From NCBI GenBank assembly GCA_016790225.1, contig JAEUOZ010000033.1, positions 1 through 64,000 of the forward strand: a DNA stretch of 64,000 bases, given 5' to 3'. Below are positions 26,551 through 34,970 of this stretch, piece by piece; position 1 is the first letter of the stretch, and each line of letters starts with the position of its first letter. The position numbers and the translations under genes are program-made. This DNA comes from Rubrivivax sp. (GTDB lineage: Bacteria > Pseudomonadota > Gammaproteobacteria > Burkholderiales > Burkholderiaceae). A model generated the notes under the pieces. The model was not told where the DNA came from, made no database searches, and saw nothing but the letters and a program-made list of their open reading frames with translations.

Positions 26551-26874
26551 TCAGCGATTCAGCCAGTTCACCCAGTTGTTCCAGTTCTTCCAGTTGTTCC
26601 AGTTGTTCCAGTTGGCCCAGTTCGGCCAATTGAGCCACTGGTCGGCGCTGGGCGCCTGCGCATCACCTGAATCGGACGCCAGCAAATCTGCACGAACCAT
26701 CTCGACACGGGCCTCCAGCGCCGCCCGCTCAGTGTCCACCAGGCTCGCAGCAACAGCCTGCCCTGGGCCAGCAGCAGTGCCTGCCAATCCGGCCAGGCCG
26801 ATCAGCACAAGCAGCTTGCGCGCCGCCGACTTGATCGACCATCGACGATTCAATTCGTTGAATTGTGGATTCAT
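26551..26874 (-). CDS. RiPP precursor peptide with nine tandem Trp-x-Asn triplets
   Basis: 107 residues. MNPQFNELNRRWSIKSAARK precedes a hydrophobic stretch (LLVLIGLAGLAG) and an AVA-AS site after residue 42, a Sec-type signal peptide. A charged helix (SLVDTERAALEARVEMVRAD) resembles the leader of GrrA-type 'rSAM-associated' precursors. After a DAQAPSADQ linker, residues 80-106 are nine uninterrupted WxN triplets with x = L, P, A, N, N, K, N, V, L, then a terminal Arg. WxN is the substrate pattern of three-residue cyclophane maturases. The ATG at 26872-26874 is preferred: GGGGAG lies eight bases upstream. First gene of the cassette. Expected product: a rigid, exported, Trp-rich cyclophane peptide. 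The chemistry is inferred. Confidence 0.85.
   Translation of the reverse strand: MNPQFNELNRRWSIKSAARKLLVLIGLAGLAGTAAGPGQAVAASLVDTERAALEARVEMVRADLLASDSGDAQAPSADQWLNWPNWANWNNWNNWKNWNNWVNWLNR
26557..26637 (-). repeat. nine 9-bp units encoding WxN triplets
   Basis: 81 bp of tandem degenerate 9-mers (consensus TGGAACAAC on the coding strand). Trp is always TGG and the third codon is AAC except in the first and last units (AAT); the middle codon varies. The repeat is in frame with the precursor gene and ends one codon before its stop. Confidence 0.95.
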
Positions 26875-26917
26875 GCCCATTACTCCCCATTTGTGACGGG
26901 AGTTTGGCGTCAATTCT

Positions 26918-26946
26918 GTGATACGGCAACCGACCTACGTCGACAA
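26918..26946 (-). promoter_or_regulatory. candidate sigma-70 promoter of the peptide cassette
   Basis: On the minus strand TTGTCG (26941-26946) and TATCAC (26918-26923) are separated by exactly 17 bp, each matching the consensus at four of six positions. The -10 box ends 43 bp before the precursor ATG. It is the best pair in the short upstream gap. Confidence 0.4.
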
Positions 26947-27029
26947 AGACACGGGACGCCCTAAGGGTTTTCGCTGATTTGCCCCGGCTTATCCCCAACT
27001 TGAATGATGCGGCCCGCGCCTCGCCGCCC

Positions 27030-28046
27030 TTAACGCGGCCCCCGCTCCACCACCCCCAGCCCGAACAAAGCCCGGATCACCCGCGGCAATTCCTGCCGCC
27101 AGGCCGTTTCGTTGTGCTCGGCGCCGGCCACGCGGTGCCAGTGGATGGCGCCCGGCTCGGGGCGCTGGTTGCGCAGGGTGGCCAGCATGCGTTCGGCGCG
27201 TTGCACCGTGCCTTCGCCTTCGCGCTCGCCCACACTCAGGTAGACGCGGCTGCCCGCAGGCAACGGGTGCTGGCGGGCGAAATCGAAGATCGCAGGATCG
27301 GCGACCCAGTAGGCCGGGGAGAGGATGCCGGCGCGGCCGAAGCTCTGCGGGTGCAGGCGGATCACGCGCTCGGTGATCAGCGCGCTGAGCGAGCTGCCGA
27401 TCAGCGCGGTCTGCTCCGGTGCAGCCAGCGTGCGGTACTGCGCGTCGATCCAGGGCTTGAGCGTGTGCACGATGAAGGCCGTGTAGGCCAGACCCTCGCC
27501 GCGGCCGAAGCGGGGATGATCCCAGGGGTTCATCTCGGTCACACGCTGCGCCCCGCCGTGATCGATGCCCACGACGATGGCCTCGAAGCCTTCGCGCCGC
27601 GCCAGTTCATCCAGCGTCTCGTCCACGCCCCACTCGCCGGCAAAGGCGCTCGCCTCGTCAAAGAGGTTCTGCGCATCGTGCATGTAGATCACCGGATAGC
27701 GGCGATCGCCGAGCGCGTAGCTGGGCGGCAGGTAGATGCGCAGCCAGCGGGGGCCTGACGTCGGCCCCAGGCCGAAGGGCGGCGTGACGATGCTGACGCG
27801 CGGCCCGGCGGTGGATGGACGAAGGCCGGGCTTGCCGGGCGCTTCAGCGGGTCGCCCATCGGCTGCGGCTGCGATCGGCTGCGCGGCCGCCGTCTGAACC
27901 GCGCCCGCCGGGGCAGCCTGCGCGCGGGCCTCGGGCAGCGTGCCGGCGCCGAATGCCAGCAGCCAGCCGGTGATGGCGAGGCTGCCAAGCCGAAGCCCGA
28001 TGCCGCGGGCGATCAGGTCAAGGCCGGCGGGCTGCTCATCAGCCAA
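27030..28046 (-). CDS. exported esterase, alpha/beta-hydrolase of the esterase D / IroE type
   Basis: 338 residues. A hydrophobic N-terminal segment (LGSLAITGWLLAFGAG ending ARAQA) acts as a Sec signal; an Ala/Pro linker leads to the hydrolase (RWLRIYLPPSY, YPVIYMHDAQNLFD, IVVGIDHGG). This is the PF00756 putative esterase family (esterase D, enterobactin esterase, antigen 85). The nucleophile elbow reads GSSLS (S219), where members usually have GSSMGG; the catalytic His is in GAEHNETAW. The frame begins at TTG with AGGTGA upstream, since no in-frame ATG precedes the signal. It is transcribed toward the peptide cassette, 155 bp away, but is much richer in GC and probably separate. Substrate unknown. 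Confidence 0.8.
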   Translation of the reverse strand: MADEQPAGLDLIARGIGLRLGSLAITGWLLAFGAGTLPEARAQAAPAGAVQTAAAQPIAAAADGRPAEAPGKPGLRPSTAGPRVSIVTPPFGLGPTSGPRWLRIYLPPSYALGDRRYPVIYMHDAQNLFDEASAFAGEWGVDETLDELARREGFEAIVVGIDHGGAQRVTEMNPWDHPRFGRGEGLAYTAFIVHTLKPWIDAQYRTLAAPEQTALIGSSLSALITERVIRLHPQSFGRAGILSPAYWVADPAIFDFARQHPLPAGSRVYLSVGEREGEGTVQRAERMLATLRNQRPEPGAIHWHRVAGAEHNETAWRQELPRVIRALFGLGVVERGPR

Positions 28047-28161
28047 CGCTTCACCTCACTGAACATCAACATCGGGCGCGGCGGAATCAGGCTCGGGGGC
28101 GACAGTGGCGTCAGCGTCCATCGGCCTACCGATCCCTGAGCGCCTTCACGCGGCCGGCGCT

Positions 28162-28545
28162 TCAGGCCTTGGGCAGCCGGTGCAGCGCGCAGATCTTGTT
28201 GCCATCCGGATCGCGCAGGTAGGCCAGGTAGAGCTTGCCGCTGGCGCCTTCGCGGATGCCGGGCGGGTCTTCGCAGGAGCTGCCGCCAGCGGCCAGCCCG
28301 GCGGCATGCCAGGCCTGCACCTGCTCGGCGTTCTGGCACAGGAAGCCGAAGGTGCTGCCATTGCCCACGGTCGCCGCTTCGCCATTGATCGGCAGCGAGG
28401 TGGAAAACACGCCCGTGGGCGTGCGCCAGAACGTACGGTGCCGATCCACGACACCCGGGGCCACGCCCAGCGTGCCGAGCACGGCGTCGTAGAACGCCTT
28501 GGAGCGCTCGAGGTGGTTGGTGCCCAGCATGACGTGGGAAAACAT
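28162..28545 (-). CDS. VOC superfamily (glyoxalase-like) protein
   Basis: 127 residues with the vicinal-oxygen-chelate fold: MFSHVMLGTNHLERSKAFYD at the N-terminus, TFWRTPTGVFSTSLPING, a second beta-alpha-beta half with GSTFGFLCQNAEQVQAWH and the closing LYLAYLRDPDGNKICALHR. The metal-ligand positions of glyoxalase enzymes are partly kept (His in the first strand; the 'DPDGN' end motif). Such stand-alone proteins include glyoxalases, dioxygenases and antibiotic-resistance proteins; no choice is possible here. The start is the only Met just before the first strand. A 303-bp gap separates it from the divergent peptidase gene. Confidence 0.85.
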   Translation of the reverse strand: MFSHVMLGTNHLERSKAFYDAVLGTLGVAPGVVDRHRTFWRTPTGVFSTSLPINGEAATVGNGSTFGFLCQNAEQVQAWHAAGLAAGGSSCEDPPGIREGASGKLYLAYLRDPDGNKICALHRLPKA

Positions 28546-28848
28546 GGCGGCGGGTCTCCGGTGTTTGTTGAAGCCAGCGGCCTGAGCAGCCGCATCGGGC
28601 CGGCAGGCGGGAGCCGGATCATAGACAGGCCGGCTGCACGCGCGCCTTCGTGCGCGCCGCCAGCACATCGTCGCAGCCTGCCGCCAACGCGGGCCTGGGG
28701 CCGTACCGATGAAGCGGTGCTCGCGCGGCTGACGCCGCAGCGTCAGGAAGCGCGCCGATCCCTCATGAAGACCCCGAGCAAGCGCCTGCAGCGGCCCGGC
28801 CGACAATGCGCCCCCGGACCGCAAGGCCCTTGCTCCGCAGGACCCGCC
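28546..28848. other. divergent intergenic region, no gene seen
   Basis: 303 bp between the VOC gene and the prolyl oligopeptidase gene. Open frames here are extensions of neighbouring frames with no protein-like composition. A GGCTGACGCC-GCAGCGTCAG stretch at about 28726-28745 can fold back on itself. Promoters for both genes must lie here but no clear box is visible. Confidence 0.5.
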
Positions 28849-31155
28849 ATGAATACACGCTCCCCGATCGAGATGGCTGCCACCCGCTTGACGGCCAACG
28901 ACGCCGCCCGCCCGGGCGCCGGTACCCCGCCCGCCTCAGCCGGCGCGCCAGACGCCAGCGCCGCGCCCACGCGCCGCGGTGTGCTGAAGCAGGCGGGCCT
29001 GGCCGCGGCGCTCAGTCTGCCGGCCTGGCCCTTGCACGCCGTGGCCGCCGCGGCGCGCACGTCTGCGCCCAAGGCACCCCCGGTGGCGCGTGTGCAGCCG
29101 GTGAGCGAAACCTTTTTCGGCCAGACCGTGGTCGACAACTACCGCTGGATGGAAGACCCGAAGGACAAGGACTGGGAGCCCTTCATGCGCGGGCAGGACA
29201 ACTTTGCGCGCGCCACGCTGAACGGCATCCCGGGGCGCGAGGCGCTGAAGCAGCGCATCGGCGCACTCTCGGGCGGCAGCACGGTGGCCTATGGCGCGCA
29301 GCGTGCCGGCGATCGGCTCTTCTACCAGGTGCGGCCGGCCGGCACCAACACCTTCCAGCTGGCCGTGCGCCAGGGCGCGGGCGGCGCGGAGCGCATCCTC
29401 ATCGACCCGGGCTCGATGAAGGGCGATGGTGGCGTGCACGTGTCTCTGGACTGGTGGCAGCCCTCGCCGGACGGGCGGCTCGTCGTCTATGGCCTCTCGC
29501 CGGCCGGCAGCGAGGATTCCGTGCTCCATGTGATGGAGGTGGACAGCGGGCGGATCCTGCCGGAGCGCATCGCCGGCACGCAGTACGCCTCGCCTTCGTG
29601 GCTGCCCGATGGCAGCGGCTTCTTCTACGGCCGCGTGCAGGATCCCGCACGCAAGGGCAGCATCGATTACTACAAGCGCTCGCCGGCGCTGCTGCACCGG
29701 CTGGGCAGCGAGGTAAAGGACGATCTGCTGCTGGCGGCCCACGGGCGCGATCCGGCCCTGCCGCTGACGGAGATCGAATTCCCGGTGATCAGCTGCGATC
29801 CCGCTTCGGAATGGGCGCTGCTGACGCTGTATGGCGGCGTGCGCCGCGAGAACCCGCGCTTTGTCGCCCGACTGAGCGAGGTGATCGCCGGCCGCGCCGC
29901 CTGGCGCCCGGTGTGCAGCATCGAGGACGAGATCACCGGCGCGGCGCTGGACGGCCCGAACCTCTACCTGCTGACCACACGCGCCGCCGAGAACGGCAAG
30001 GTGCTGCGCGTGGCCTGCGCCGATGGCCGTGCCGCCGGCGCGCCCACCGTGGTGCCCGAGGGCCCGCTGGTGCTGGAAGGCCTGGCGCAGGCACGCGACG
30101 GCCTGTACCTGCTCAACCTGGATGGCGGCTACCACAGCCTGCGCAAGCTCGGACGCGATGGCCAGCTGGTCGACGTGGCCCTGCCCTTCGAGGGTTCGAT
30201 CGATGGCTTCTCGGCCTCCACCGGGCAGGACGGCTGCCACTTCGATGCCACCGGCTGGCTGCTGCCCCTCACGAGCTACCGACACGATCCTGCGGGCGGC
30301 CGCACCGAACGCACGGGCATCGCACCGCCCTCTTCGCTGGACCTGTCCGGCTACGAAGCCATCCGCAGCTTCGCCACGGCGCGCGATGGCACGCGGGTGC
30401 CCTTGTCCATCGTGGCGCGCAAGGGCCTGGCCCGCAACGGCCGCAACCCGACGCTGGTGCAGGCCTACGGCGCCTACCAGATCAGCAGCAACCCCTTCTT
30501 CAGCCCGCGCACGCTGGCGCTGCTGGAGCGGGGCGGCGTCTTTGCCACCGCCCATGTGCGCGGAGGTGGAGAGTACGGCAAGCGCTGGTGGCGCGGGGGC
30601 TTCAAGCTCACCAAGCCCAACACCTGGCGCGATCTGATCGATTGCTGCGAGCACCTGATCCGGCAAGGCTGGACATCGCGACGCACGCTCACGATCCAGG
30701 GCGGATCGGCCGGCGGCATCACCGTGGGCCGCGCGCTGACCGAGCGGCCCGATCTCTTTGCCGGCGTCATCTCCAACGTGGGCGTATCCAACGCGCTGCG
30801 CGCCGAGTTCTCGCAGAACGGCCCGCCCAACATCGACGAGTTCGGCACCGTGACCGAGAAGGACGGATTCGTCGGCCTGCTGGCCATGGACGCGATGCAC
30901 CATGTGCGCGACGGCACCCACTACCCCGCGGTGCTGCTGACGGTGGGCATGACCGATCCGCGCGTGGATGCCTGGAACGGCGGCAAGATGGTCGCGCGCC
31001 TGCAGAAGGCCAACCGCTCGCGCCACCCCATGCTGCTGCGCGTGAGCTTCGATGCCGGCCACGGCCTGGGCAGCACGCGCAGCCAGATCGACGAGGAGCG
31101 CGCCGACGAGTTTGCCTTCGTGCTCTGGCGCGCCGGCCGCCAGAGCGTGGCCTGA
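28849..31155 (+). CDS. prolyl oligopeptidase (S9A) family serine peptidase, Tat-exported
   Basis: 768 residues. The N-terminus carries a twin-arginine signal (PTRRGVLKQAGLAAALSLPA, RR near 42-43), so export of the folded enzyme to the periplasm is expected. The beta-propeller domain starts at VSETFFGQTVVDNYRWMED, a prolyl-oligopeptidase hallmark, and the C-terminal catalytic domain has VRGGGEYGKRWW, nucleophile S620 (QGGSAGG), D703 (GMTDPRVD) and H738 (DAGHGLG). Family role: cleavage of short proline-containing peptides. The chosen ATG gives the intact Tat signal; the longer open frame upstream has no support. A FAD dehydrogenase gene follows after 45 bp. Confidence 0.9.
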   Translation: MNTRSPIEMAATRLTANDAARPGAGTPPASAGAPDASAAPTRRGVLKQAGLAAALSLPAWPLHAVAAAARTSAPKAPPVARVQPVSETFFGQTVVDNYRWMEDPKDKDWEPFMRGQDNFARATLNGIPGREALKQRIGALSGGSTVAYGAQRAGDRLFYQVRPAGTNTFQLAVRQGAGGAERILIDPGSMKGDGGVHVSLDWWQPSPDGRLVVYGLSPAGSEDSVLHVMEVDSGRILPERIAGTQYASPSWLPDGSGFFYGRVQDPARKGSIDYYKRSPALLHRLGSEVKDDLLLAAHGRDPALPLTEIEFPVISCDPASEWALLTLYGGVRRENPRFVARLSEVIAGRAAWRPVCSIEDEITGAALDGPNLYLLTTRAAENGKVLRVACADGRAAGAPTVVPEGPLVLEGLAQARDGLYLLNLDGGYHSLRKLGRDGQLVDVALPFEGSIDGFSASTGQDGCHFDATGWLLPLTSYRHDPAGGRTERTGIAPPSSLDLSGYEAIRSFATARDGTRVPLSIVARKGLARNGRNPTLVQAYGAYQISSNPFFSPRTLALLERGGVFATAHVRGGGEYGKRWWRGGFKLTKPNTWRDLIDCCEHLIRQGWTSRRTLTIQGGSAGGITVGRALTERPDLFAGVISNVGVSNALRAEFSQNGPPNIDEFGTVTEKDGFVGLLAMDAMHHVRDGTHYPAVLLTVGMTDPRVDAWNGGKMVARLQKANRSRHPMLLRVSFDAGHGLGSTRSQIDEERADEFAFVLWRAGRQSVA

Positions 31156-31200
31156 GCCGCGGCCGAGCATCCGCCTGCCCCCAGGAGCCCTGTCGCCCCC

Positions 31201-32895
31201 ATGCTGCGCATCACCGAACTGCGGCTGCCGCTGGACCACCCGAGCGAAGCGCTGGAGGCGGCGGTGCTGACCCGCCTGCAGCTGCAGCCGGCGCAGCTGC
31301 AGGCCGTCAGCGTCTTCCGGCGCGGCTACGACGCGCGCCGCAAGTCGGCCATCGAGCTGGTCTATACGGTCGATGTCACGCTCGCACCCGGCGTGGATGC
31401 CGCCGCCTGGCTGCAGCGGTTTGAAGGCGATGCCCACGTGCGCCCCAGCCCGGACACGCGCTACCGCTTCCTGGGCCACGCGCCGGCCGACTACCGCGCC
31501 CAGGGGCAGCCGCGGCCGGTGGTGGTGGGCTTCGGGCCCTGCGGGCTGTTTGCTGCGCTGATCCTGGCACAGATGGGTCTGCAGCCGCTGGTGCTGGAGC
31601 GGGGCCGCGCCGTGCGCGAGCGCACGCAGGACACCTGGGGCCTGTGGCGCCGCGGCGAGCTGCAGCCGGAATCCAACGTGCAGTTCGGCGAGGGCGGCGC
31701 GGGCACCTTTTCGGACGGCAAGCTCTGGAGCCAGATCAGCGATCCGCGCCACCTCACGCGCAAGGTGCTGACCGAGTTTGTCAAGGCGGGCGCGCCGGAT
31801 GAGATTCTGTATGTCTCCAAGCCGCACATCGGCACCTTCCGCCTGGTGAGCATGATCGAGAAGATGCGCGCCGAGATCGAATCGCTGGGCGGCGAAGTCC
31901 GCTTCGGCCAGCGCGTGGCCGATCTGCACCTGGCCCCGATCGCGGGTGATGCGCAGGGGCGGCGGCGCGTCACCGGCCTCACGCTGGCCGATGGCCAGCA
32001 GATCGCGGCCGATCAGGTGGTGCTGGCGCTGGGCCACAGCGCGCGCGACACCTTTGCCATGCTGCACGCGCGCGGCGTGCACCTGGAGGCCAAGCCCTTC
32101 TCCATCGGCGTGCGCATCGAACACCCGCAGGGCGTGATCGACCGGGCCCGCTTCGGCACCCAGGCAGGGCACCCGTTGCTGGGCGCGGCGGATTACCGGC
32201 TGGTGCATCACGCCCGCAACGGCCGCGCGGTCTACAGCTTCTGCATGTGCCCGGGCGGCACCGTGGTGGCCGCCACCTCGGAGCCCGGCCGCGTGGTGAC
32301 CAACGGCATGAGCCAGTATTCGCGCAACGAGCGCAATGCCAACGCCGGCATGGTGGTGGGCATCTCGCCGCAGGATTACCGGCAGGACGGCCTGCACGAG
32401 GGCCCGGTCAATCCGCTGGACGGCATCGCCTTCCAGCGCTTCTGGGAGTCGCGCGCCTTCGAGCTCGGCGGCGGCGGCTACCAGGCTCCGGGCCAGCGTC
32501 TGGCGGACTTCGTCAAGGGCCAGGCCTCCACCGCATTCGACACGGTGCAGCCGTCCTACAAACCCGGCGTGCGGCCGACTCGCCTGGATGATCCGCAGCG
32601 GCCCGCCCTGCCCGACTATGTGCTGGCCGCGCTGCGCGAAGCGCTGCCCGCCTTCGACCGCCAGATCAAGGGCTTCGGCATGCCCGACGCCGTGCTCACC
32701 GGCGTGGAGACGCGCACCTCCTCGCCGCTGCGCATCACCCGCGGGCGCGATCTGCAGAGCCTGAACGTGCGCGGCCTCTACCCCGCCGGTGAAGGCGCGG
32801 GTTATGCCGGCGGCATCATGTCGGCCGCGGTGGACGGCATCGAAGTCGCCGAGGCCCTGGCCACCGAACAGCTGGCGCGCCTGGCCGCTGCGTGA
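31201..32895 (+). CDS. NAD(P)/FAD-dependent oxidoreductase (COG2509-like)
   Basis: 564 residues. An N-terminal ~100-residue domain (LRITELRLPLDHPSEALEAA) of the kind that precedes the flavin fold in this family is followed by the FAD motif GFGPCG (110-115) with the Glu of VLERG. Then come SNVQFGEGGAGTFSDGKLWS and, near the end, LYPAGEGAGYAGGIMSAAVD, the second flavin-binding motif of glutathione-reductase-like proteins. No signal peptide. COG2509 members are called uncharacterised FAD-dependent dehydrogenases; reaction and partner are unknown. It lies 45 bp after the peptidase gene and just ahead of the UPF0149 gene; all may be one transcript. Confidence 0.88.
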   Translation: MLRITELRLPLDHPSEALEAAVLTRLQLQPAQLQAVSVFRRGYDARRKSAIELVYTVDVTLAPGVDAAAWLQRFEGDAHVRPSPDTRYRFLGHAPADYRAQGQPRPVVVGFGPCGLFAALILAQMGLQPLVLERGRAVRERTQDTWGLWRRGELQPESNVQFGEGGAGTFSDGKLWSQISDPRHLTRKVLTEFVKAGAPDEILYVSKPHIGTFRLVSMIEKMRAEIESLGGEVRFGQRVADLHLAPIAGDAQGRRRVTGLTLADGQQIAADQVVLALGHSARDTFAMLHARGVHLEAKPFSIGVRIEHPQGVIDRARFGTQAGHPLLGAADYRLVHHARNGRAVYSFCMCPGGTVVAATSEPGRVVTNGMSQYSRNERNANAGMVVGISPQDYRQDGLHEGPVNPLDGIAFQRFWESRAFELGGGGYQAPGQRLADFVKGQASTAFDTVQPSYKPGVRPTRLDDPQRPALPDYVLAALREALPAFDRQIKGFGMPDAVLTGVETRTSSPLRITRGRDLQSLNVRGLYPAGEGAGYAGGIMSAAVDGIEVAEALATEQLARLAAA

Positions 32896-32980
32896 AGCGC
32901 CGCGAACGATCGGATTCCCTTCGGCCAGGCTTCGCCACACCCGACATCTCAACCCCTGCACCGCCACACCGAGGCCGAAC

Positions 32981-33655
32981 TTGCAATATCCCGACTACCA
33001 GCCCGCCCTGCCGAGCCCGCCACTCACGGATGCCGAACTGCAGGCGCTGGACGCGTTGCTCGCGCAGGCCGGCGAACGCGCTGCCGAGCCGCCGATGAAC
33101 GTGGAGATGCTGGATGGCTACCTGACGGCGCTGCTGGTCGGGCCCACGCCGCTGGCACAAAAGCCCAGTGCGCAGTGGATGCCTGCACTCTGGGGCGGTG
33201 ACCGTGCCGAATCGGCTGCCGGCGGCGCCGGCCAGGCGGCCTTCCCCTTCGGCAGCGGCAAGCAGAAGAAGCAGGTGATCGTGATGGTGCTGCGCCACCT
33301 GCACGCGATCGATGTCGCGCTGCGGCAGGATGCCGAGCACTGGGAGCCGGTCTTCAGCGTGGCCGAGACCGCCGACCGCGAATGGGCCGATGCCGAGGAC
33401 TGGTGCATCGGCTTTCTGCAGGCCGTGGCCGATGAGCCCGAAGCCTGGGGCACGCTCTTCGATGACCCGCAGCTTGGCCCGCGGCTGCTGCCCATCGGCC
33501 TGCTGGGTGGCGACGAAGCTCAGCTGCCCGAAGCCGAGCGTCAGCGGCTGGCAGACCCCGAACACCGCGATGCGCTGAGCCGCCAGGTGCCCGAGGCCGT
33601 GCTGGCACTGGTGGCGCGGCGCACCGCCGCTGCGGGCAGCGGGACGCCGGCCTGA
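32981..33655 (+). CDS. UPF0149 / YecA family protein
   Basis: 224 residues. The family motifs are NVEMLDGYLTALLVGP near the N-terminus, WMPALWGGD, a central HLHAIDVAL / WADAEDWCIGFLQAV (the conserved Trp-Cys-x-Gly-Phe) and LLPIGLLGGDE. The C-terminal SEC-C zinc motif found in some YecA proteins is absent. I take the TTG at 32981, nine bases after GAGG, because homology begins right there (LQYPDYQPALP); no ATG is available in frame. Molecular function in the family is not settled. Confidence 0.8.
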   Translation: MQYPDYQPALPSPPLTDAELQALDALLAQAGERAAEPPMNVEMLDGYLTALLVGPTPLAQKPSAQWMPALWGGDRAESAAGGAGQAAFPFGSGKQKKQVIVMVLRHLHAIDVALRQDAEHWEPVFSVAETADREWADAEDWCIGFLQAVADEPEAWGTLFDDPQLGPRLLPIGLLGGDEAQLPEAERQRLADPEHRDALSRQVPEAVLALVARRTAAAGSGTPA

Positions 33656-33697
33656 TCACCGGCCCGAACATCGGCCTGTTCACCAGCCTGCGTCGCC

Positions 33698-34705
33698 ATG
33701 TCGAGCCCATCTCTGCCCGTCCATCTCAGCGAACCCGAATTCGACACGCTGCACGACGATGTGCCGCGCTGGCGGCCGCTGGTGGAGCCGCTGGCGGCGC
33801 GCCACGCCCGGCCGGGCGAGAGCTTGCGTGCGCTGGACGAAGGCACGGTACTGGTGGTGCTGATCGGACAGCGCGCCGTCTTCAAGCTCTACCCGCCCTT
33901 CATGCAGGGCCACGCGGCTTTCGAGCGGGCCACGCTGGCGCTGCTGAGCTCGCTGGGCGCTCAGCCGCTGCCGGTGGCCACACCGCAGCTGCTGGAGGCG
34001 GGCGAGGAACAGGGCTGGCCCTGGCTGCTGATGAGCCAGTTGCCGGGCCAGGTGCTGACGCCGCTGTGGGCGGGCCTGTCCGAGCCCGATCGCTGTGCGC
34101 TGCTGCAGCACATCGGCCGCGCGATGGCCGCCGCCCATGCCCTGCCGCGCGAGCGGGTGCAGGCCCTGGCGCCGCTGGCGCTGGCGGGCGGCGACTGGGC
34201 CGCCTGGATCGCGCAGCAACGTGCCGGCTGCCGCGCTCGCCAGCAGCGAACCGGGCTGCCGACGCATCTGCTGGATCAGGTGGAAACCTTCGTGAGCGGC
34301 CCGGTGCCGATGCCGCCACCCGGCGAGACCGTGCTGCTCACCGGCGAATACACGCCGATGAACCTGCTGATCGACCCCGCACAGCCTGATCGCCTGAGCG
34401 GCATGTTCGACTTTGGCGACGGCCTGCTGGGCGCGCGCCAGATGGACTGGCTGGGCCCGCTGGTCTTCCTGGCCGCCGGCCACTCGCAGCGGGTGCGCGC
34501 GCTGCTGCAGGCGTATGGTGCTGCGGACAGCGGCACCGCGAACGCGCGCCCCGCGCCCGAGGCGGACTGGCGTCTGCCGGCCTTGCGCCTGCTGCTGCTG
34601 CACCGCTACAGCAACCTCCAGGCGCAACTGCGCCTGCCGGGCTGGCAGACATCGGCGAGCTTCGAAGCGCTCGCACACCGGCTCTGGCCGCTCGAACCGG
34701 CCTGA
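33698..34705 (+). CDS. aminoglycoside phosphotransferase-fold (APH/kinase-like) protein
   Basis: 335 residues with a protein-kinase-like small-molecule kinase fold: N-lobe GTVLVVLIGQRAVFKLYPP (Lys for ATP), hinge WPWLLMSQLPGQVL, and C-lobe. The catalytic loop, usually HGDxxxxN, reads TGEYTPMN (E217, N222), so the catalytic Asp is replaced by Glu; the metal-binding segment MFDFGDGLLG (D238, D241) is intact. It may be a divergent kinase or an inactive relative. No resistance context is seen. It starts 42 bp after the UPF0149 gene. Substrate unknown. Confidence 0.8.
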   Translation: MSSPSLPVHLSEPEFDTLHDDVPRWRPLVEPLAARHARPGESLRALDEGTVLVVLIGQRAVFKLYPPFMQGHAAFERATLALLSSLGAQPLPVATPQLLEAGEEQGWPWLLMSQLPGQVLTPLWAGLSEPDRCALLQHIGRAMAAAHALPRERVQALAPLALAGGDWAAWIAQQRAGCRARQQRTGLPTHLLDQVETFVSGPVPMPPPGETVLLTGEYTPMNLLIDPAQPDRLSGMFDFGDGLLGARQMDWLGPLVFLAAGHSQRVRALLQAYGAADSGTANARPAPEADWRLPALRLLLLHRYSNLQAQLRLPGWQTSASFEALAHRLWPLEPA

Positions 34706-34970
34706 GCCTGCCCGCAAGCCTGCAACGATTCCCCAGCGACGGCCGCCTCTGATCCTGCGCAGGCCTCGTCAATAGGGTCATCCCTGGTGACAGCGTCGTC
34801 GGCACAACCCACGATCCGCGCTCGGCGAGAAACAGGGAAGGCCGGGCTGCGTGTGTCAAGCCGGACTCCCCCTTCGGATCCGCCGGGATCGAGACTTCCA
34901 TCACACAGTGGATGACGTACCGGCCGCGAGGCGGGATGCTGTTGTCCTCGGCAAGGGGATCGGAACGACC

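Noticed and set aside
26557..26637. Short regular repeats considered as a CRISPR or minisatellite
   Set aside because: The 9-bp periodicity is in frame, codes for WxN and has no spacers; it is a peptide repeat.
28936..32967. An open frame of 1343 codons on the minus strand
   Set aside because: Antisense to the prolyl oligopeptidase and FAD dehydrogenase genes, both with clear catalytic motifs.
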